From Novosphingobium colocasiae (GTDB taxonomy: Bacteria > Pseudomonadota > Alphaproteobacteria > Sphingomonadales > Sphingomonadaceae), in NCBI RefSeq assembly GCF_014652555.1, contig NZ_BMZA01000008.1:84141-148140 (forward strand): DNA of 64,000 nt, in the 5' to 3' direction. Below the pieces are notes generated by a model. It was not told the origin of the DNA and ran no database searches. It was given only the letters and a program-made list of their open reading frames with translations. The position numbers and the translations under genes are program-made. Of this stretch, positions 9,769 to 18,200 are shown in pieces (the first letter of the stretch is position 1; each line of letters opens with the position of its first letter).

Positions 9769-10116
9769 ATGAAGTTCATCACCAAGGCCACCCTGGGCAC
9801 CGCCCTTGCCGCTTCGGCCCTCGCCTCGGCGAGCCCGGCGATGGCACGTGACTATTACGGCCGTCGCGACAACGACAATACCGCCGCCGTTGCCATCGGC
9901 GCAGGTGTCGTCGGCCTCGCCCTCGGCGCGATCATCGCTTCGTCGAACGACCACGACAACGATCGCTACTACGAACGGCGCGGCTATTCCAACGACTGGC
10001 GCTATCGCGACGGTTACTACTGGGATCGCGACGGCCGCCGTTACAACCGTGACGACTACAACCGCTATCGCGGCGATCGCCATCACCGCGACTATGACCG
10101 AGAATGGAGGCGCTAA
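9769..10116 (+). CDS. Small secreted Tyr/Arg/Asp-rich protein with glycine-zipper segment
   Basis: Protein of 115 residues with a signal peptide (MKFITKATLGTALAASALAS, cleavage after MAR or AMA), a small hydrophobic Ala/Gly segment AVAIGAGVVGLALGAIIASS, and then a highly polar tail of YYxRR, DRDGRRYNRDDY and HHRDY blocks. GGAG lies 9 bases before the ATG. The same plan recurs in the next gene, so the two are paralogues. The hydrophobic glycine-spaced helix suggests membrane insertion or oligomerisation and the Tyr/Arg tail a surface or peptidoglycan contact, but no function is established. Confidence 0.8.
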   Translation: MKFITKATLGTALAASALASASPAMARDYYGRRDNDNTAAVAIGAGVVGLALGAIIASSNDHDNDRYYERRGYSNDWRYRDGYYWDRDGRRYNRDDYNRYRGDRHHRDYDREWRR

Positions 10117-10171
10117 GCCGCCCTCCCCGCACTTGATGCATCAGCGACTGCTGCCTCCTCGGCGGTCGCCG

Positions 10172-10204
10172 GACGCCCGGCCCTTCCCCTGAAGGCCGGG
10201 CGTC
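10172..10204 (+). terminator. Stem-loop terminator after the first Tyr/Arg-rich gene
   Basis: Perfect 11-bp inverted repeat GACGCCCGGCC (10172-10182) / GGCCGGGCGTC (10194-10204) with an 11-base loop. Only a weak T stretch (TTCC) follows, so termination strength is uncertain. Confidence 0.65.
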
Positions 10205-10378
10205 TTCCGTTGCATATCCCGCCCTCCATCGACCGGCTGCCCCTCAGTGGCGACGGACTGACATTACGCTGTCGATACAATTCACGACGAGTTCACGGCC
10301 ACTCTACGAAAGTGGACATCAAGGTGCCGGCCCCGCTCCGCCGTCAGCAGCAGGCCCTTCAGCAAGGAGTGACGCTTA

Positions 10379-10882
10379 ATGAAAAAGTTTCTGACTCGCC
10401 TGGGCCTGGGCACCGTGCTGGCGGCGACAGCACTGACGGTCGCCGTGCCTTCAGCATCGGCTCGTGGTTACAATGATAGCGGTGACGATGTGGCAATCGC
10501 CGTCGGCGCGGGCATCCTCGGCCTTGCCGTGGGTGCCGCCATCGCTGATCGGGATGACGATCGCTATTACGACCGGGGCTATTACGGCCACCGTCGCTAC
10601 GTTACCGTCCGCGATCGGCCAGGCTATTACTACTATTACGCGGGCCGGCCGAACCGCTACTACCGCGACCGCTACTACGACCGGTATTACGCTCCCTACT
10701 ATCGCGAGCGGTGGGGCCGTAGTGGCAACTGGGGCCGCGGTTACTATGACCGCAACCGCTGGGACGATCGCCGCGATCGCTGGGACCGCCGTCATGACCG
10801 CCGCCATGATCGCTGGGATCGCCGCGACGACCGCTGGCACGACCGACACGACCATGACGACCGCCGCTGGCGGAACCGCTGA
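10379..10882 (+). CDS. Small secreted Tyr/Arg/Asp-rich protein, paralogue of the preceding gene
   Basis: Protein of 167 residues. It shares the plan of the gene at 9769: signal peptide (MKKFLTRLGLGTVLAATALT, ending near ASA), Ala/Gly helix VAIAVGAGILGLAVGAAIAD, then an extended tail of YYDRGYYGHRRY, RDRYYDRYY and repeated DRRxDRWDRR units. The tail here is longer and ends in Trp/Arg/Asp/His repeats. AAGGAG lies 9 bases before the ATG. Its own 5' region of about 170 bases after the hairpin suggests separate transcription. Some family members are annotated as RcnB-like or glycine-zipper proteins; that is only a resemblance in composition. Confidence 0.8.
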   Translation: MKKFLTRLGLGTVLAATALTVAVPSASARGYNDSGDDVAIAVGAGILGLAVGAAIADRDDDRYYDRGYYGHRRYVTVRDRPGYYYYYAGRPNRYYRDRYYDRYYAPYYRERWGRSGNWGRGYYDRNRWDDRRDRWDRRHDRRHDRWDRRDDRWHDRHDHDDRRWRNR

Positions 10883-10903
10883 TTTGGGCTGAGCGGATGC
10901 GTC

Positions 10904-10938
10904 GCTGGGGCCAGCGCTCAAGGGCCGCTGACCCCAGC
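10904..10938. terminator. Possible bidirectional stem-loop between converging genes
   Basis: GCTGGGG (10904-10910) and CCCCAGC (10932-10938) can pair, 22 bases after the paralogue's stop and before the metW stop on the other strand. There is no T run, so it is a weak call. Confidence 0.35.
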
Positions 10939-11018
10939 TTCGTCATGCCCGCGTGTGTGGACTGCTGTCCGGAATAGTCGTGCGCGACAAGCGCGAATGC
11001 CGAAGGTGTCGAGTGTCG

Positions 11019-11633
11019 CTAACCCCGGCTCAGCAGGAACACCGCATGTTCCGCCCGCCAGTTGGCCGCCGCCGCAGAGCGCTCGCCGCCACCTTCGCCG
11101 AGGAACCACGCGCCTTCCACAGTGATGCCGCGCTGTTTCACCAGTTCGCGAAAGTCGTTCACCGTCAGGTGGTGTATGTTGGGCGTTTCGTACCACGCCA
11201 CCGGCAGCAGCTTCGTCACCGGCATGCGCCCGTTCCACAAGAGCGAGGTGCGCACTTTCCAGTGGGCGAAGTTGGGAAAGCTGACGAAGGCCTTGCGGCC
11301 GATGCGCAGCAGGTCTTCCAGCACTTTATCCGGCCGCTTGGTGGTTTGCAGCGTCTGCGAAAGGATGGCGTAATCGACCGATCCATCGGGATAGAACGCG
11401 AGGTCCGCGTCGGCGTCGCCCTGGATCACCGACAGGCCCTTGCCGACGCAGGTCGCGACATCGGCCGGGTCCAGTTCCATGCCGCGCGTGGGACAGCCTT
11501 TGTCCTGCGCCAGCGCCTGCATCAGCGTGCCGTCGCCGCAGCCGACGTCGAGCACGCTGGCACCGGGGGCCACGTTGGCGGCGATCACCGCCAGATCGGG
11601 GCGCAGCGCGCGGGTGGTGCCCGGCGCGCTCAC
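11019..11633 (-). CDS. metW: Methionine biosynthesis protein MetW (SAM-dependent methyltransferase fold)
   Basis: Partner of MetX in many alpha- and betaproteobacteria, needed with it for methionine synthesis. The 204-residue frame starts at a GTG that overlaps the metX stop in GTGA, giving [14 protein letters not shown]. The SAM-binding signature [12 protein letters not shown] is at residues 28-39, followed by the MetW hallmarks [15 protein letters not shown] and FPNFAHW. The open frame runs on far upstream through metX, but that part is an antisense shadow. Order and overlap with metX are those of the known pair. Confidence 0.95.
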   Translation of the reverse strand: MSAPGTTRALRPDLAVIAANVAPGASVLDVGCGDGTLMQALAQDKGCPTRGMELDPADVATCVGKGLSVIQGDADADLAFYPDGSVDYAILSQTLQTTKRPDKVLEDLLRIGRKAFVSFPNFAHWKVRTSLLWNGRMPVTKLLPVAWYETPNIHHLTVNDFRELVKQRGITVEGAWFLGEGGGERSAAAANWRAEHAVFLLSRG

Positions 11634-12736
11634 CCCAGGAACCCTCCGACCACCTTGTCGAGCGCGGGCACGTCGAGCAGGAAGGAATCGTGGCCGTATG
11701 GCGCAGAAAGCTCGACGAAGCTGACCGGCAGACCGGCGGCGTTGAGGGCATGGGCGATCAGCCGCGATTCGGCGGTGGGATAGAGCCAGTCGGTATCGAA
11801 GCTGACCAGACACCAGCGCGCCTTCGATCGGGCGAAGGCATTGGCCAGCAGGCCGCCGTGCTCTTCCGCCAGGTCGAAATAGTCCATCGCCCGGGTGATG
11901 TAGAGGTACGAATTGGCGTCGAACCGGTCGGTGAACGAAATCCCCTGATGGCGCAGGTAGCTTTCGATCTGGAAATCGGCATCGAAGCCGAAGGTCTTTT
12001 CGGCGCGGTTCTGCAAGCGGCGGCCGAACTTGTCGGTCAGCCCCGCCTCGGACAGATACGTAATGTGCGCCGCCATCCGCGCCACCGACAGGCCCTTTTC
12101 CGGGCCCTTGCCATAGGCGTAATATTCGCCCTCGCGCCATTCGGGATCGGCCATGATCGCCTGCCGGCCCACTTCGTGAAAGGCGATGTTCTGGGCCGAA
12201 TGGCGCGCCGTCGATGCGATCACCAGCGCCGCACGGGTCCGCTCCGGGAAGTTGGCGGCAAGGCTCAATGCCTGCATCCCCCCCATCGAGCCGCCGACCA
12301 CGGCGTGCAACTGCTCGATCCCTAGGGCATCGAGCAGGGCCACGTGGCCGCGCACCATGTCGCGGATGGTGATGACGGGAAAGCGCATCGCCCAGGGGCA
12401 GCCATCCATCGCCAGGCTGGCGGGACCGGTCGATCCCATGCAACTGCCGATGACATTGGCGCAGATCACGTAATAGCGATCGGTGTCGATCGGCTTGCCG
12501 GGGCCGACCATGCGCACCCACCAGCCGGGCTTGCCGGTGCGCGGGTGATCGGTGACGACATGCTGATCGCCGGTCAGCGCGTGGCAGATGAAGATCGCGT
12601 TGTCGCGCGCGGCGTTCAGCCGGCCATAGGCTTCATACGATATCCGCACGCCGGGCAGCGACTGACCGCTGTCCAGCGGCAGCGGGGCAGGCAGGTCGAG
12701 CACGGTGCTCACGTCGAGAAGCGGGGCGCTGGCCAT
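11630..12736 (-). CDS. metX: Homoserine O-acyltransferase MetX
   Basis: Cytoplasmic alpha/beta-hydrolase-fold enzyme (368 residues) that acylates L-homoserine, the first committed step to methionine. The nucleophile Ser150 sits in [10 protein letters not shown] and the catalytic His349 in GHDSFLLD. Other family marks are [10 protein letters not shown] (51-60), the [10 protein letters not shown] segment and CMGSTGP (99-105). Acetyl versus succinyl donor cannot be told by eye. The gene starts 132 bases from the divergent hisC start and is coupled to metW by a 4-base overlap. No SAM riboswitch was recognised in its leader. Confidence 0.96.
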   Translation of the reverse strand: MASAPLLDVSTVLDLPAPLPLDSGQSLPGVRISYEAYGRLNAARDNAIFICHALTGDQHVVTDHPRTGKPGWWVRMVGPGKPIDTDRYYVICANVIGSCMGSTGPASLAMDGCPWAMRFPVITIRDMVRGHVALLDALGIEQLHAVVGGSMGGMQALSLAANFPERTRAALVIASTARHSAQNIAFHEVGRQAIMADPEWREGEYYAYGKGPEKGLSVARMAAHITYLSEAGLTDKFGRRLQNRAEKTFGFDADFQIESYLRHQGISFTDRFDANSYLYITRAMDYFDLAEEHGGLLANAFARSKARWCLVSFDTDWLYPTAESRLIAHALNAAGLPVSFVELSAPYGHDSFLLDVPALDKVVGGFLG

Positions 12737-12868
12737 GGTTTGCTGCCCAAGTGGGGGAGCGCGGGGGCGCTGTCAATCACGGGGGGACGCCGGGGTGGCG
12801 AGCCAACGGGGCGGGGCGCACGGCGGCACTGTCATTCGCCGCGCCGCTGGGCTAAAGGCGCGCGCGTC

Positions 12869-13999
12869 ATGACCGAAATCCAGACGCTCGCCACCGCCGC
12901 GCCCATCGCCCCCCGTCCCAAGCCATGGATCGCCGGCATCCATGCCTACGTGCCGGGCAAATCGGCGCGCGACTTCGGGGAAGGGCGGCGGCTGGTCAAG
13001 CTGTCGGCCAATGAAAACCCGCTGGGCACCAGCGCGGCGGCGCTGGCGGCCAAGGCGCTGGCACCGGCGGTCTACCCCGATCCCGACTCCACCGCGCTGC
13101 GGGCGGCGCTGGGGGCAAAGTTCGCGATCGATCCGGCCCGCATCGTCATGGGCACCGGATCGGACGAGCTGCTCCACATCGTGGCGCAGGGCTATGCCGG
13201 GCCGGGCGATGAAGTGATCTACGTGCGCTATGGCTTTGCGGTCTACGATATCGCCGCGCGCCGCTGCGGGGCGACCCCGGTGGTCGCGCCCGATGCCGAT
13301 TACGGCACCGACGTCGATGCGCTGCTGGCGCTGGTGACCCCGCGCACCCGGGTGGTGTTCGTCGCCAACCCGAACAACCCGACCGGCTCTCATCTGCCGG
13401 GTGGCGAGATCGCCCGCCTGCATGCGGCGCTGCCCGCCGATGTGGTGCTGGTGATCGACCAGGCCTATGGCGAATATGTCGCCCCCGAGGATGACGATGG
13501 CGCGCTGGCGCTGGCGGCGGCGCATGACAATGTGCTGGTGACGCGCACCTTCTCCAAGATCTACGGCCTTGCCGGCGAACGCATCGGGTGGGCGACCGGG
13601 GCTGCGGGCCTGATCGACACGCTCAACCGCATCCGCGGACCGTTCAACGTCTCGTCCACCGGCCAGGCGATGGCCGAGGCGGCGCTGGCCGACACCGCGT
13701 TCGTCGAGGCGGCGCGGGTCCACAACCGCGACGAACGCGCGCGGTTCGTCGCGCGGATCGAGGCGCTGGGCAATCACGGCCTGCGCCCGCTGCCCAGCCA
13801 GGCGAACTTCGTGCTGATCCTGTTCGAAGGCGCGCTGACCGCCGAAGTCGCGTTCAACGGGCTGGCCGAGGCGGGCTACATCGTGCGCTGGCTGCCGGGC
13901 CAGGGCCTGCCGCAGGCGCTGCGCATCACTATCGGCCACAGCGCTGACATGGACGCCATCGCCGCCACGCTGCGGCAACTGGCGGAGGCGGCGCGGTGA
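12869..13999 (+). CDS. hisC: Histidinol-phosphate/aromatic aminotransferase
   Basis: PLP fold-type I aminotransferase of 376 residues. The start at [15 protein letters not shown] was chosen because the open frame upstream is only the shadow of metX. HisC marks are LSANENPLG near residue 50, NPNNPTG near 170, DQAYGEY near 205 and the PLP lysine K230 in [10 protein letters not shown]. In Zymomonas mobilis, a relative, a hisC-type gene and a cyclohexadienyl dehydrogenase gene are neighbours, and such enzymes often act both on histidinol phosphate and on aromatic keto acids. The tyrA neighbour here supports a role in tyrosine and phenylalanine as well as histidine synthesis. Confidence 0.93.
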   Translation: MTEIQTLATAAPIAPRPKPWIAGIHAYVPGKSARDFGEGRRLVKLSANENPLGTSAAALAAKALAPAVYPDPDSTALRAALGAKFAIDPARIVMGTGSDELLHIVAQGYAGPGDEVIYVRYGFAVYDIAARRCGATPVVAPDADYGTDVDALLALVTPRTRVVFVANPNNPTGSHLPGGEIARLHAALPADVVLVIDQAYGEYVAPEDDDGALALAAAHDNVLVTRTFSKIYGLAGERIGWATGAAGLIDTLNRIRGPFNVSSTGQAMAEAALADTAFVEAARVHNRDERARFVARIEALGNHGLRPLPSQANFVLILFEGALTAEVAFNGLAEAGYIVRWLPGQGLPQALRITIGHSADMDAIAATLRQLAEAAR

Positions 14000-14002
14000 C
14001 GG

Positions 14003-14224
14003 CGTTTCGCGCAAAGGCGCAGAGGCGCGAAGGAATTCGGAAGCACGCAGAGACGCGGAGACGCGGAGGCCTTGCGCTTGCGGCGCAGCCGCACCTCTCT
14101 TCCCGCCTGGCGTTTTCGGCAGCCGTTGAACCAATGGGTTGTGCCTTCGGCACGGGGCAACGTCTCTGCGTCTCCGCGTCTCTCCGTGCAAACCTCTTCG
14201 CGCCTTTGCGCCTTTGCGCGAACC
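14003..14224. repeat. Long imperfect inverted-repeat element between hisC and tyrA
   Basis: This spacer of about 240 bases is built from two nested inverted arms. The outer pair is TTCGCGCAAAGGCGCAGAGG... (14006-14034) against its near-perfect complement at 14194-14222. The inner pair is GCACGCAGAGACGCGGAGAC... (14043-14069) against 14164-14190. Each arm carries 10- to 12-base internal repeats (CGCAGAGACGCGGAGACGCGG). Similar CGC-AAAG / CGC-GGAGAC repeats are scattered between genes in many bacterial genomes, so this looks like a dispersed palindromic element that has landed in an operon. The intervening 90 bases have no recognisable gene. Confidence 0.85.
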
Positions 14225-14237
14225 CGGGAGCAGGCCG

Positions 14238-15164
14238 ATGAACTTTGCCCACGTAGCGATCATCGGCCTTGGCCTGCAGGGCGGCTCGATCGGGCTGGCG
14301 GTGCAGGAGTTCCTGCCCGGCACGCGGGTTTCGGGGTACGATCTGGACCCGGCTCATCGCGCCCGCGCGGCAGAGCGCGGGCTGGCGCATGTGGTGCATG
14401 ACAGCGCCGAGGACGCGGTGCGCGAGGCGGATCTGGTGATCTTCTGCGTGCCGCCCGGCGTCATGGGCGATGCCGCCCGCGCCGTCCGCCCGGCGCTTCG
14501 ACCTGACGCGCTCATCAGCGACGTGGGATCATGCAAGGGCTCGATCGCCCGCGCACTGGGCGAGGCGCTGCCCGATCACTTCGTCATCCCCGCCCACCCC
14601 GTGGCGGGGACCGAGCATTCCGGGCCCGATGCCGGCTTTGCGCATCTGTTCCGCAATCGCTGGTGCATCATCACCCCGCCGGAACAAACCGACCTGCTGA
14701 AACTGTCCGCGCTCGTCGAATTCTGGGAAGCGCTGGGTGCCAATGTCGAGCATATGAATGCAGAGCATCACGATCTCGTGCTCGCCGTCACCAGCCACTT
14801 GCCGCACCTTATCGCCTACACCATCGTCGGCACCGCCTCCGATCTGGAGAACGTGACCCAGAGCGAGGTCATCAAGTATTCCGCCGGCGGTTTTCGTGAT
14901 TTCACCCGCATCGCCGCCTCCGACCCGACGATGTGGCGCGACGTCTTCCTCAACAACAAGGACGCCGTGCTGGAAATGCTCGGCCGCTTCACCGAAGACC
15001 TGACCGCGCTGCAACGCTCGATCCGCATGGGCGACGGCGAAGCGCTGTTCGGACATTTCGCCCGCACCCGGGCGATCCGGCGGTCTATCATCGAGGAAGG
15101 CCAGGACGATTCGCGCCCCGACTTCGGACGCGGCGATCACGAAGGCATCGTTCCGGCCGCATAA
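14238..15164 (+). CDS. tyrA: Prephenate/arogenate dehydrogenase (cyclohexadienyl dehydrogenase)
   Basis: NAD(P)-dependent enzyme of 308 residues for the oxidative decarboxylation of arogenate or prephenate in tyrosine synthesis. The ATG at 14238 gives MNFAHVAIIGLGLQGGSIGL, with a normal Rossmann GLGLQGGS near residues 10-17; a longer frame upstream lies inside the repeat element. Other marks are SDVGSCKGS near 97, the catalytic-region HPVAGTEHSGPDAG near 117, and the helical C-terminal domain with VTSHLPHLIAY near 185. No ACT or chorismate mutase domain is fused. It stands behind hisC, separated by the inverted-repeat element. Confidence 0.93.
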   Translation: MNFAHVAIIGLGLQGGSIGLAVQEFLPGTRVSGYDLDPAHRARAAERGLAHVVHDSAEDAVREADLVIFCVPPGVMGDAARAVRPALRPDALISDVGSCKGSIARALGEALPDHFVIPAHPVAGTEHSGPDAGFAHLFRNRWCIITPPEQTDLLKLSALVEFWEALGANVEHMNAEHHDLVLAVTSHLPHLIAYTIVGTASDLENVTQSEVIKYSAGGFRDFTRIAASDPTMWRDVFLNNKDAVLEMLGRFTEDLTALQRSIRMGDGEALFGHFARTRAIRRSIIEEGQDDSRPDFGRGDHEGIVPAA

Positions 15165-15238
15165 AAATCGTCGGCGCGGCGGGAGCCGTGGCCAGCTTGC
15201 ATGAGTTACGGGGCAAACCACTCGGCAGGGGCTTGTTG

Positions 15239-16015
15239 ATGCTGATCGAAATCGAAACCCGGCTGGACTATGTCCTGCCCGGCACCGCCGACGTCCTGCT
15301 CCAGCTCGAAGCGGCGATCATCCCGGAACAGTGCGTGCTCGATGCGCGCATCGCGCTGTCGCCGCTGGAACATTTCGCCCGCGTGCCGGGCCAGGATGAA
15401 ATCGGCGAACGGATCTGGGTCCGCGCGGCCGAGCGGCTGACCGTAGAATATCAGTCGACCGTGCGGGTCGAACGGCTGGATGCCGATCTTGCGACCATCC
15501 CCGGCGTTCCGCCGCACCTGCTGCCCGGGCCGGTCGTCGCATATCTCTTCGCCTCGCGTTACTGCAATTCGGACAGCTTCGAGCAGTTCGTCAACGGCGA
15601 GTTCTGCGGGCTTGAAGGCGGCGCGCGGGTCGCCGCGATCCGCGACTGGATCGGCGCGAACCTGCGCTACGAACCGGGTTCCAGCGGTCCGGAGACCACC
15701 GCCGGCGATACCTTCAACGCGCGGCAGGGGGTCTGCCGCGATTACGCCCACCTGATGGTGGCCCTGACCCGCGCCAGCGGCATCCCCGCCCGCTACGCCA
15801 GCGTCTACGGCCTTGGCGTGGAACCGCAGGACTTCCACGCCGTGGCCGAGGTGTTCATCGGCGATGTCTGGTACCTCGTCGACGCCACGGGCATGACGAC
15901 GGCAGCGGGAGCGGCCAAGATCGGCGTCGGCCGCGATGCCGCCGACGTATCGTTCCTGACCTGCTTCGGTGAAGCGCGCATGGAAGCCCAGTCGGTCAAC
16001 GTGCGCGCGGTTTAG
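15239..16015 (+). CDS. Transglutaminase-like cysteine peptidase family protein
   Basis: Cytoplasmic protein of 258 residues with the bacterial transglutaminase N-terminal beta domain (about 1-110) and the catalytic core. The triad is visible: Cys166 in GVCRDYAHLM, His200 in QDFHAVAEVF and Asp215 in WYLVDATG. There is no signal peptide. Relatives are often near ATP-grasp or alpha-E genes, which are missing here. AGGGG lies about 10 bases before the chosen ATG. It follows tyrA by 74 bases and probably reads through from it, but no metabolic link is known. Substrate unknown: peptidase, amidase or cross-linker are all possible. Confidence 0.88.
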   Translation: MLIEIETRLDYVLPGTADVLLQLEAAIIPEQCVLDARIALSPLEHFARVPGQDEIGERIWVRAAERLTVEYQSTVRVERLDADLATIPGVPPHLLPGPVVAYLFASRYCNSDSFEQFVNGEFCGLEGGARVAAIRDWIGANLRYEPGSSGPETTAGDTFNARQGVCRDYAHLMVALTRASGIPARYASVYGLGVEPQDFHAVAEVFIGDVWYLVDATGMTTAAGAAKIGVGRDAADVSFLTCFGEARMEAQSVNVRAV

Positions 16016-16024
16016 GCGGACGGG

Positions 16025-16052
16025 TCAGGCCGGCGGATTCAGGCCGGCGGAT
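16025..16052. repeat. 14-bp exact tandem duplication at the plsC stop codon
   Basis: TCAGGCCGGCGGAT occurs twice head to tail (16025-16038 and 16039-16052). The second copy includes the plsC stop (TCA on this strand is TGA on the other), so the duplication leaves the protein end unchanged and repeats the stop codon just downstream. Confidence 0.8.
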
Positions 16053-16728
16053 TGAGGGCGTTGATCGCGGCGTGGACCCGGGCTTCGATCTCGGTGCGCG
16101 GAAGGCCGGGTTCGATGCGTTCGCCCACCCGCATCGTGATCGTCCCCGAACGCTTCCAGCGGCGGTGGTAAAGCCGGCCGCTGTCGATCGCCACCGGCAC
16201 CACCGGCAGGTTGAGCAGCTTGTAGATCCCGGCAAACCCCGATTGCAGCGGCGGCTGTTCGCCGGTGGCGACGCGGGTGCCTTCGGGAAAGATTACCAGC
16301 GGCCGGCCGCGCGCCGCGAAACCGCGCGCGCTGGCGACCATCGCGCGCAAGGCCTTGGCCCCCTGTTCGCGCTCCACCCGCACCGCGCCATAGGTTCTGG
16401 CGGCCCAGCCCCAGCCGGGCAGGTCGAGCAGTTCGGCCTTGGGGAAGGGCACCGGCCAGCGCATCTGCGCGGGGATGTCTATCGCCTCGAAGAAGCTTTC
16501 GTGCTTGGCCGCCACGATCACCCCTTCATCGGGCAGATCGCCTTCGATCACCACGCGGATGCCCAGCAGCCAGCGCGCGCATAGGCGGTGCCAGCGCGAC
16601 CAGCCGCGCACGGCGAGCCGCAACGGCCGTTCGCCCAGCGCAGCGGCGGGAAAGCAGCTCAGGACGCTGACCACGGTGCCGGTATAGAAGGCGATGTAGA
16701 ACGCGATATTGCGCAGGACGCGGATCAT
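16039..16728 (-). CDS. plsC: 1-acyl-sn-glycerol-3-phosphate acyltransferase family protein
   Basis: Membrane-bound acyltransferase (229 residues) that makes phosphatidic acid from lysophosphatidic acid and acyl-ACP or acyl-CoA. A hydrophobic N-terminal anchor (about 7-30) is followed by the catalytic block KHESFFEAID: His76 with Glu81 in place of the more usual Asp of HX4D, a variant common in this branch. The substrate block VIFPEGTR is at 145-152. Ten bases separate it from the ydcF-like gene upstream, so it ends the ftsE-ftsX operon. It may act as a housekeeping PlsC or on another lipid; the genome may hold paralogues. Confidence 0.88.
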   Translation of the reverse strand: MIRVLRNIAFYIAFYTGTVVSVLSCFPAAALGERPLRLAVRGWSRWHRLCARWLLGIRVVIEGDLPDEGVIVAAKHESFFEAIDIPAQMRWPVPFPKAELLDLPGWGWAARTYGAVRVEREQGAKALRAMVASARGFAARGRPLVIFPEGTRVATGEQPPLQSGFAGIYKLLNLPVVPVAIDSGRLYHRRWKRSGTITMRVGERIEPGLPRTEIEARVHAAINALNPPA

Positions 16729-16738
16729 CGGTGCTCCC

Positions 16739-17269
16739 TTACGAGCCCCACAGGGCGATGATCTGTCGCGCCATGAGCTTGTGATATTCCAGAAACAAGG
16801 CGCTCAGGCTCGGCCGTGACGGTACGGCATCCGGCAGCAGCGTCACGCCGGCGGGCATTTCGCGCGCCGATTCGAGAAAGGCGCGCCGCATGTGCCAGTC
16901 CGCCGTCACCAGCCGCACCGATCGCGCCCCGCGCCTGCGCACCCATTCGCCCGCCTCGATCGCGTTGGAACGGGTGTCATAGGCCTTGTAGCCCAGGGTG
17001 ATGCAGCAGCCCATCAGCCGGGCCGAAACCTTGTACTGCGCCGCGAACTCGCCTCGCTTGACCTCGCGGTCCACGCCCGAAACCAGCAGCACCGGTGCCT
17101 CGCCCGCGTGCAGCACATCAAGCGCATGTTCGATCCGGCCGCTGCTGCCGGTCAGCACGATGATCGCATCGGTGTGCCGCTTTCCCAGCGGCCCGGGCAA
17201 GGCAACCGCGAACCACACGAACCCGAACAGCCAGGCCAGCAGCAGAAAAGATACGAAGCGACGGAACAT
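16739..17269 (-). CDS. YdcF/SanA-like DUF218 envelope protein
   Basis: Protein of 176 residues with one N-terminal membrane helix (FVSFLLLAWLFGFVWFAVAL) and a DUF218 domain facing the periplasm. Family marks are DAIIVLTGSSGRIEHAL near residues 34-50, LLVSGV near 62, the acidic-arginine patch AYDTRSNAIEAG near 96-107 and LVTADWHMRRA near 120-130. ElyC, SanA and YdcF of enterobacteria influence peptidoglycan or outer-membrane integrity. Its place between ftsX and plsC, with 10-base gaps on both sides, points to an envelope-building role. The biochemical activity of the family remains unclear. Confidence 0.85.
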   Translation of the reverse strand: MFRRFVSFLLLAWLFGFVWFAVALPGPLGKRHTDAIIVLTGSSGRIEHALDVLHAGEAPVLLVSGVDREVKRGEFAAQYKVSARLMGCCITLGYKAYDTRSNAIEAGEWVRRRGARSVRLVTADWHMRRAFLESAREMPAGVTLLPDAVPSRPSLSALFLEYHKLMARQIIALWGS

Positions 17270-17279
17270 CTGCGTGGTC

Positions 17280-18200
17280 TTACAGCATTTTGCGCAAGGC
17301 GTGCAGCACCGTCAGCCGCGCGGTCATCATCGCCAGCAGCGTCGCCATGACCGGGACCGCCGCGATCAGCAGCCAATCGGTCCACACCAGCGCGCCGTTA
17401 TCGACCAGCCCCGCGCCCAACCCGTCGAACCGCCGGGCGAGCGAGAGGATCACCACCAGCGCCAGCCCCAGCCCCAGCGCCCCGCCGCCCGCCGCATCGA
17501 AGCCGATCGAGCGCTGGAATTCACGAGCGACCTGATTATCGGTTCCGCCCAGCAGATGGATGATCTCGATCACCTCGCGATGCGTGCCCAGCGCCGAGCG
17601 CGAGGCGAGCAGCACCGCCGCCGCCAGCGCCCCCGCCAGCAGCGCGACGAGCGCGATCGACAGCACCTGGAGCGAGACCATCGCATCGAACACGGGCTTC
17701 AGCCAGTTGGACTGGGCATCGATCCGCGCGCTCGGCGCGACCGGGCGCAGCGCCCGTTCGATCGCCGCCAGCCGGTCCGGGCTGGCAGGCCCATCGAGCC
17801 GGACGTCGATCAGCGCCGGAACCGGGATCGCCAGCCCGCCGTCGTCGTCCGTACCGGTGCCCAGCCAGGGCTCGATCAGCGCATCGACTTCGGCCTGGGG
17901 GACCTGCCGGAACCCGCGCACCCCTTGCATCGCCCCCAGCGCGGTTGCGGCGGCGCGCGCCTGGCTGTCGCGCACATCGGCGCGCGGTTCCAGCAACTGC
18001 ACGGTCACGCCGCCGTCGATCTCGGCCTTGGCGGCGAAGATGGCATTGCCCAGCGCCAGGCCGCCGGCCAGCGCGATCGCCGTCATCGCCACCATGATGG
18101 CGATCACCCAGGGCATCGGCCCGGACATCCGCGCCTGCGGGAAAAGCTGCACGTCGCTGCCCGCGACCACCGAGCGCAGCCGCCCGGACAGCGCGTTCAT
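17280..18200 (-). CDS. ftsX: Cell division ABC permease FtsX
   Basis: Inner-membrane subunit of FtsEX (306 residues), which couples ATP hydrolysis by FtsE to activation of septal peptidoglycan hydrolases. The first membrane helix (about 31-52) is followed by a periplasmic domain (about 55-170), then three helices near 180-205, 230-255 and 270-300 with the HLLGGTDNQVAREFQRS turn. The start overlaps the ftsE stop in ATGA. The first 30 residues are cytoplasmic and rich in Arg. This order and overlap are the normal ones, so identification is strong. Confidence 0.93.
   Translation of the reverse strand: MNALSGRLRSVVAGSDVQLFPQARMSGPMPWVIAIMVAMTAIALAGGLALGNAIFAAKAEIDGGVTVQLLEPRADVRDSQARAAATALGAMQGVRGFRQVPQAEVDALIEPWLGTGTDDDGGLAIPVPALIDVRLDGPASPDRLAAIERALRPVAPSARIDAQSNWLKPVFDAMVSLQVLSIALVALLAGALAAAVLLASRSALGTHREVIEIIHLLGGTDNQVAREFQRSIGFDAAGGGALGLGLALVVILSLARRFDGLGAGLVDNGALVWTDWLLIAAVPVMATLLAMMTARLTVLHALRKML

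Noticed and set aside
10379..10882. DNA-level tandem repeat or CRISPR in the DRRxDRW region
   Set aside because: The near-repeats follow codon triplets of a continuous secreted protein, so it is a protein repeat.
12737..12868. SAM-II riboswitch upstream of metX
   Set aside because: The family often has one before metX in alphaproteobacteria, but I could not find its conserved stems or loop sequence on the minus strand; only ordinary GC-rich sequence is seen.
14043..14190. CRISPR array from repeated CGC-GGAGAC units
   Set aside because: The units are adjacent and arranged as two inverted arms, with no regular unique spacers and no cas genes.
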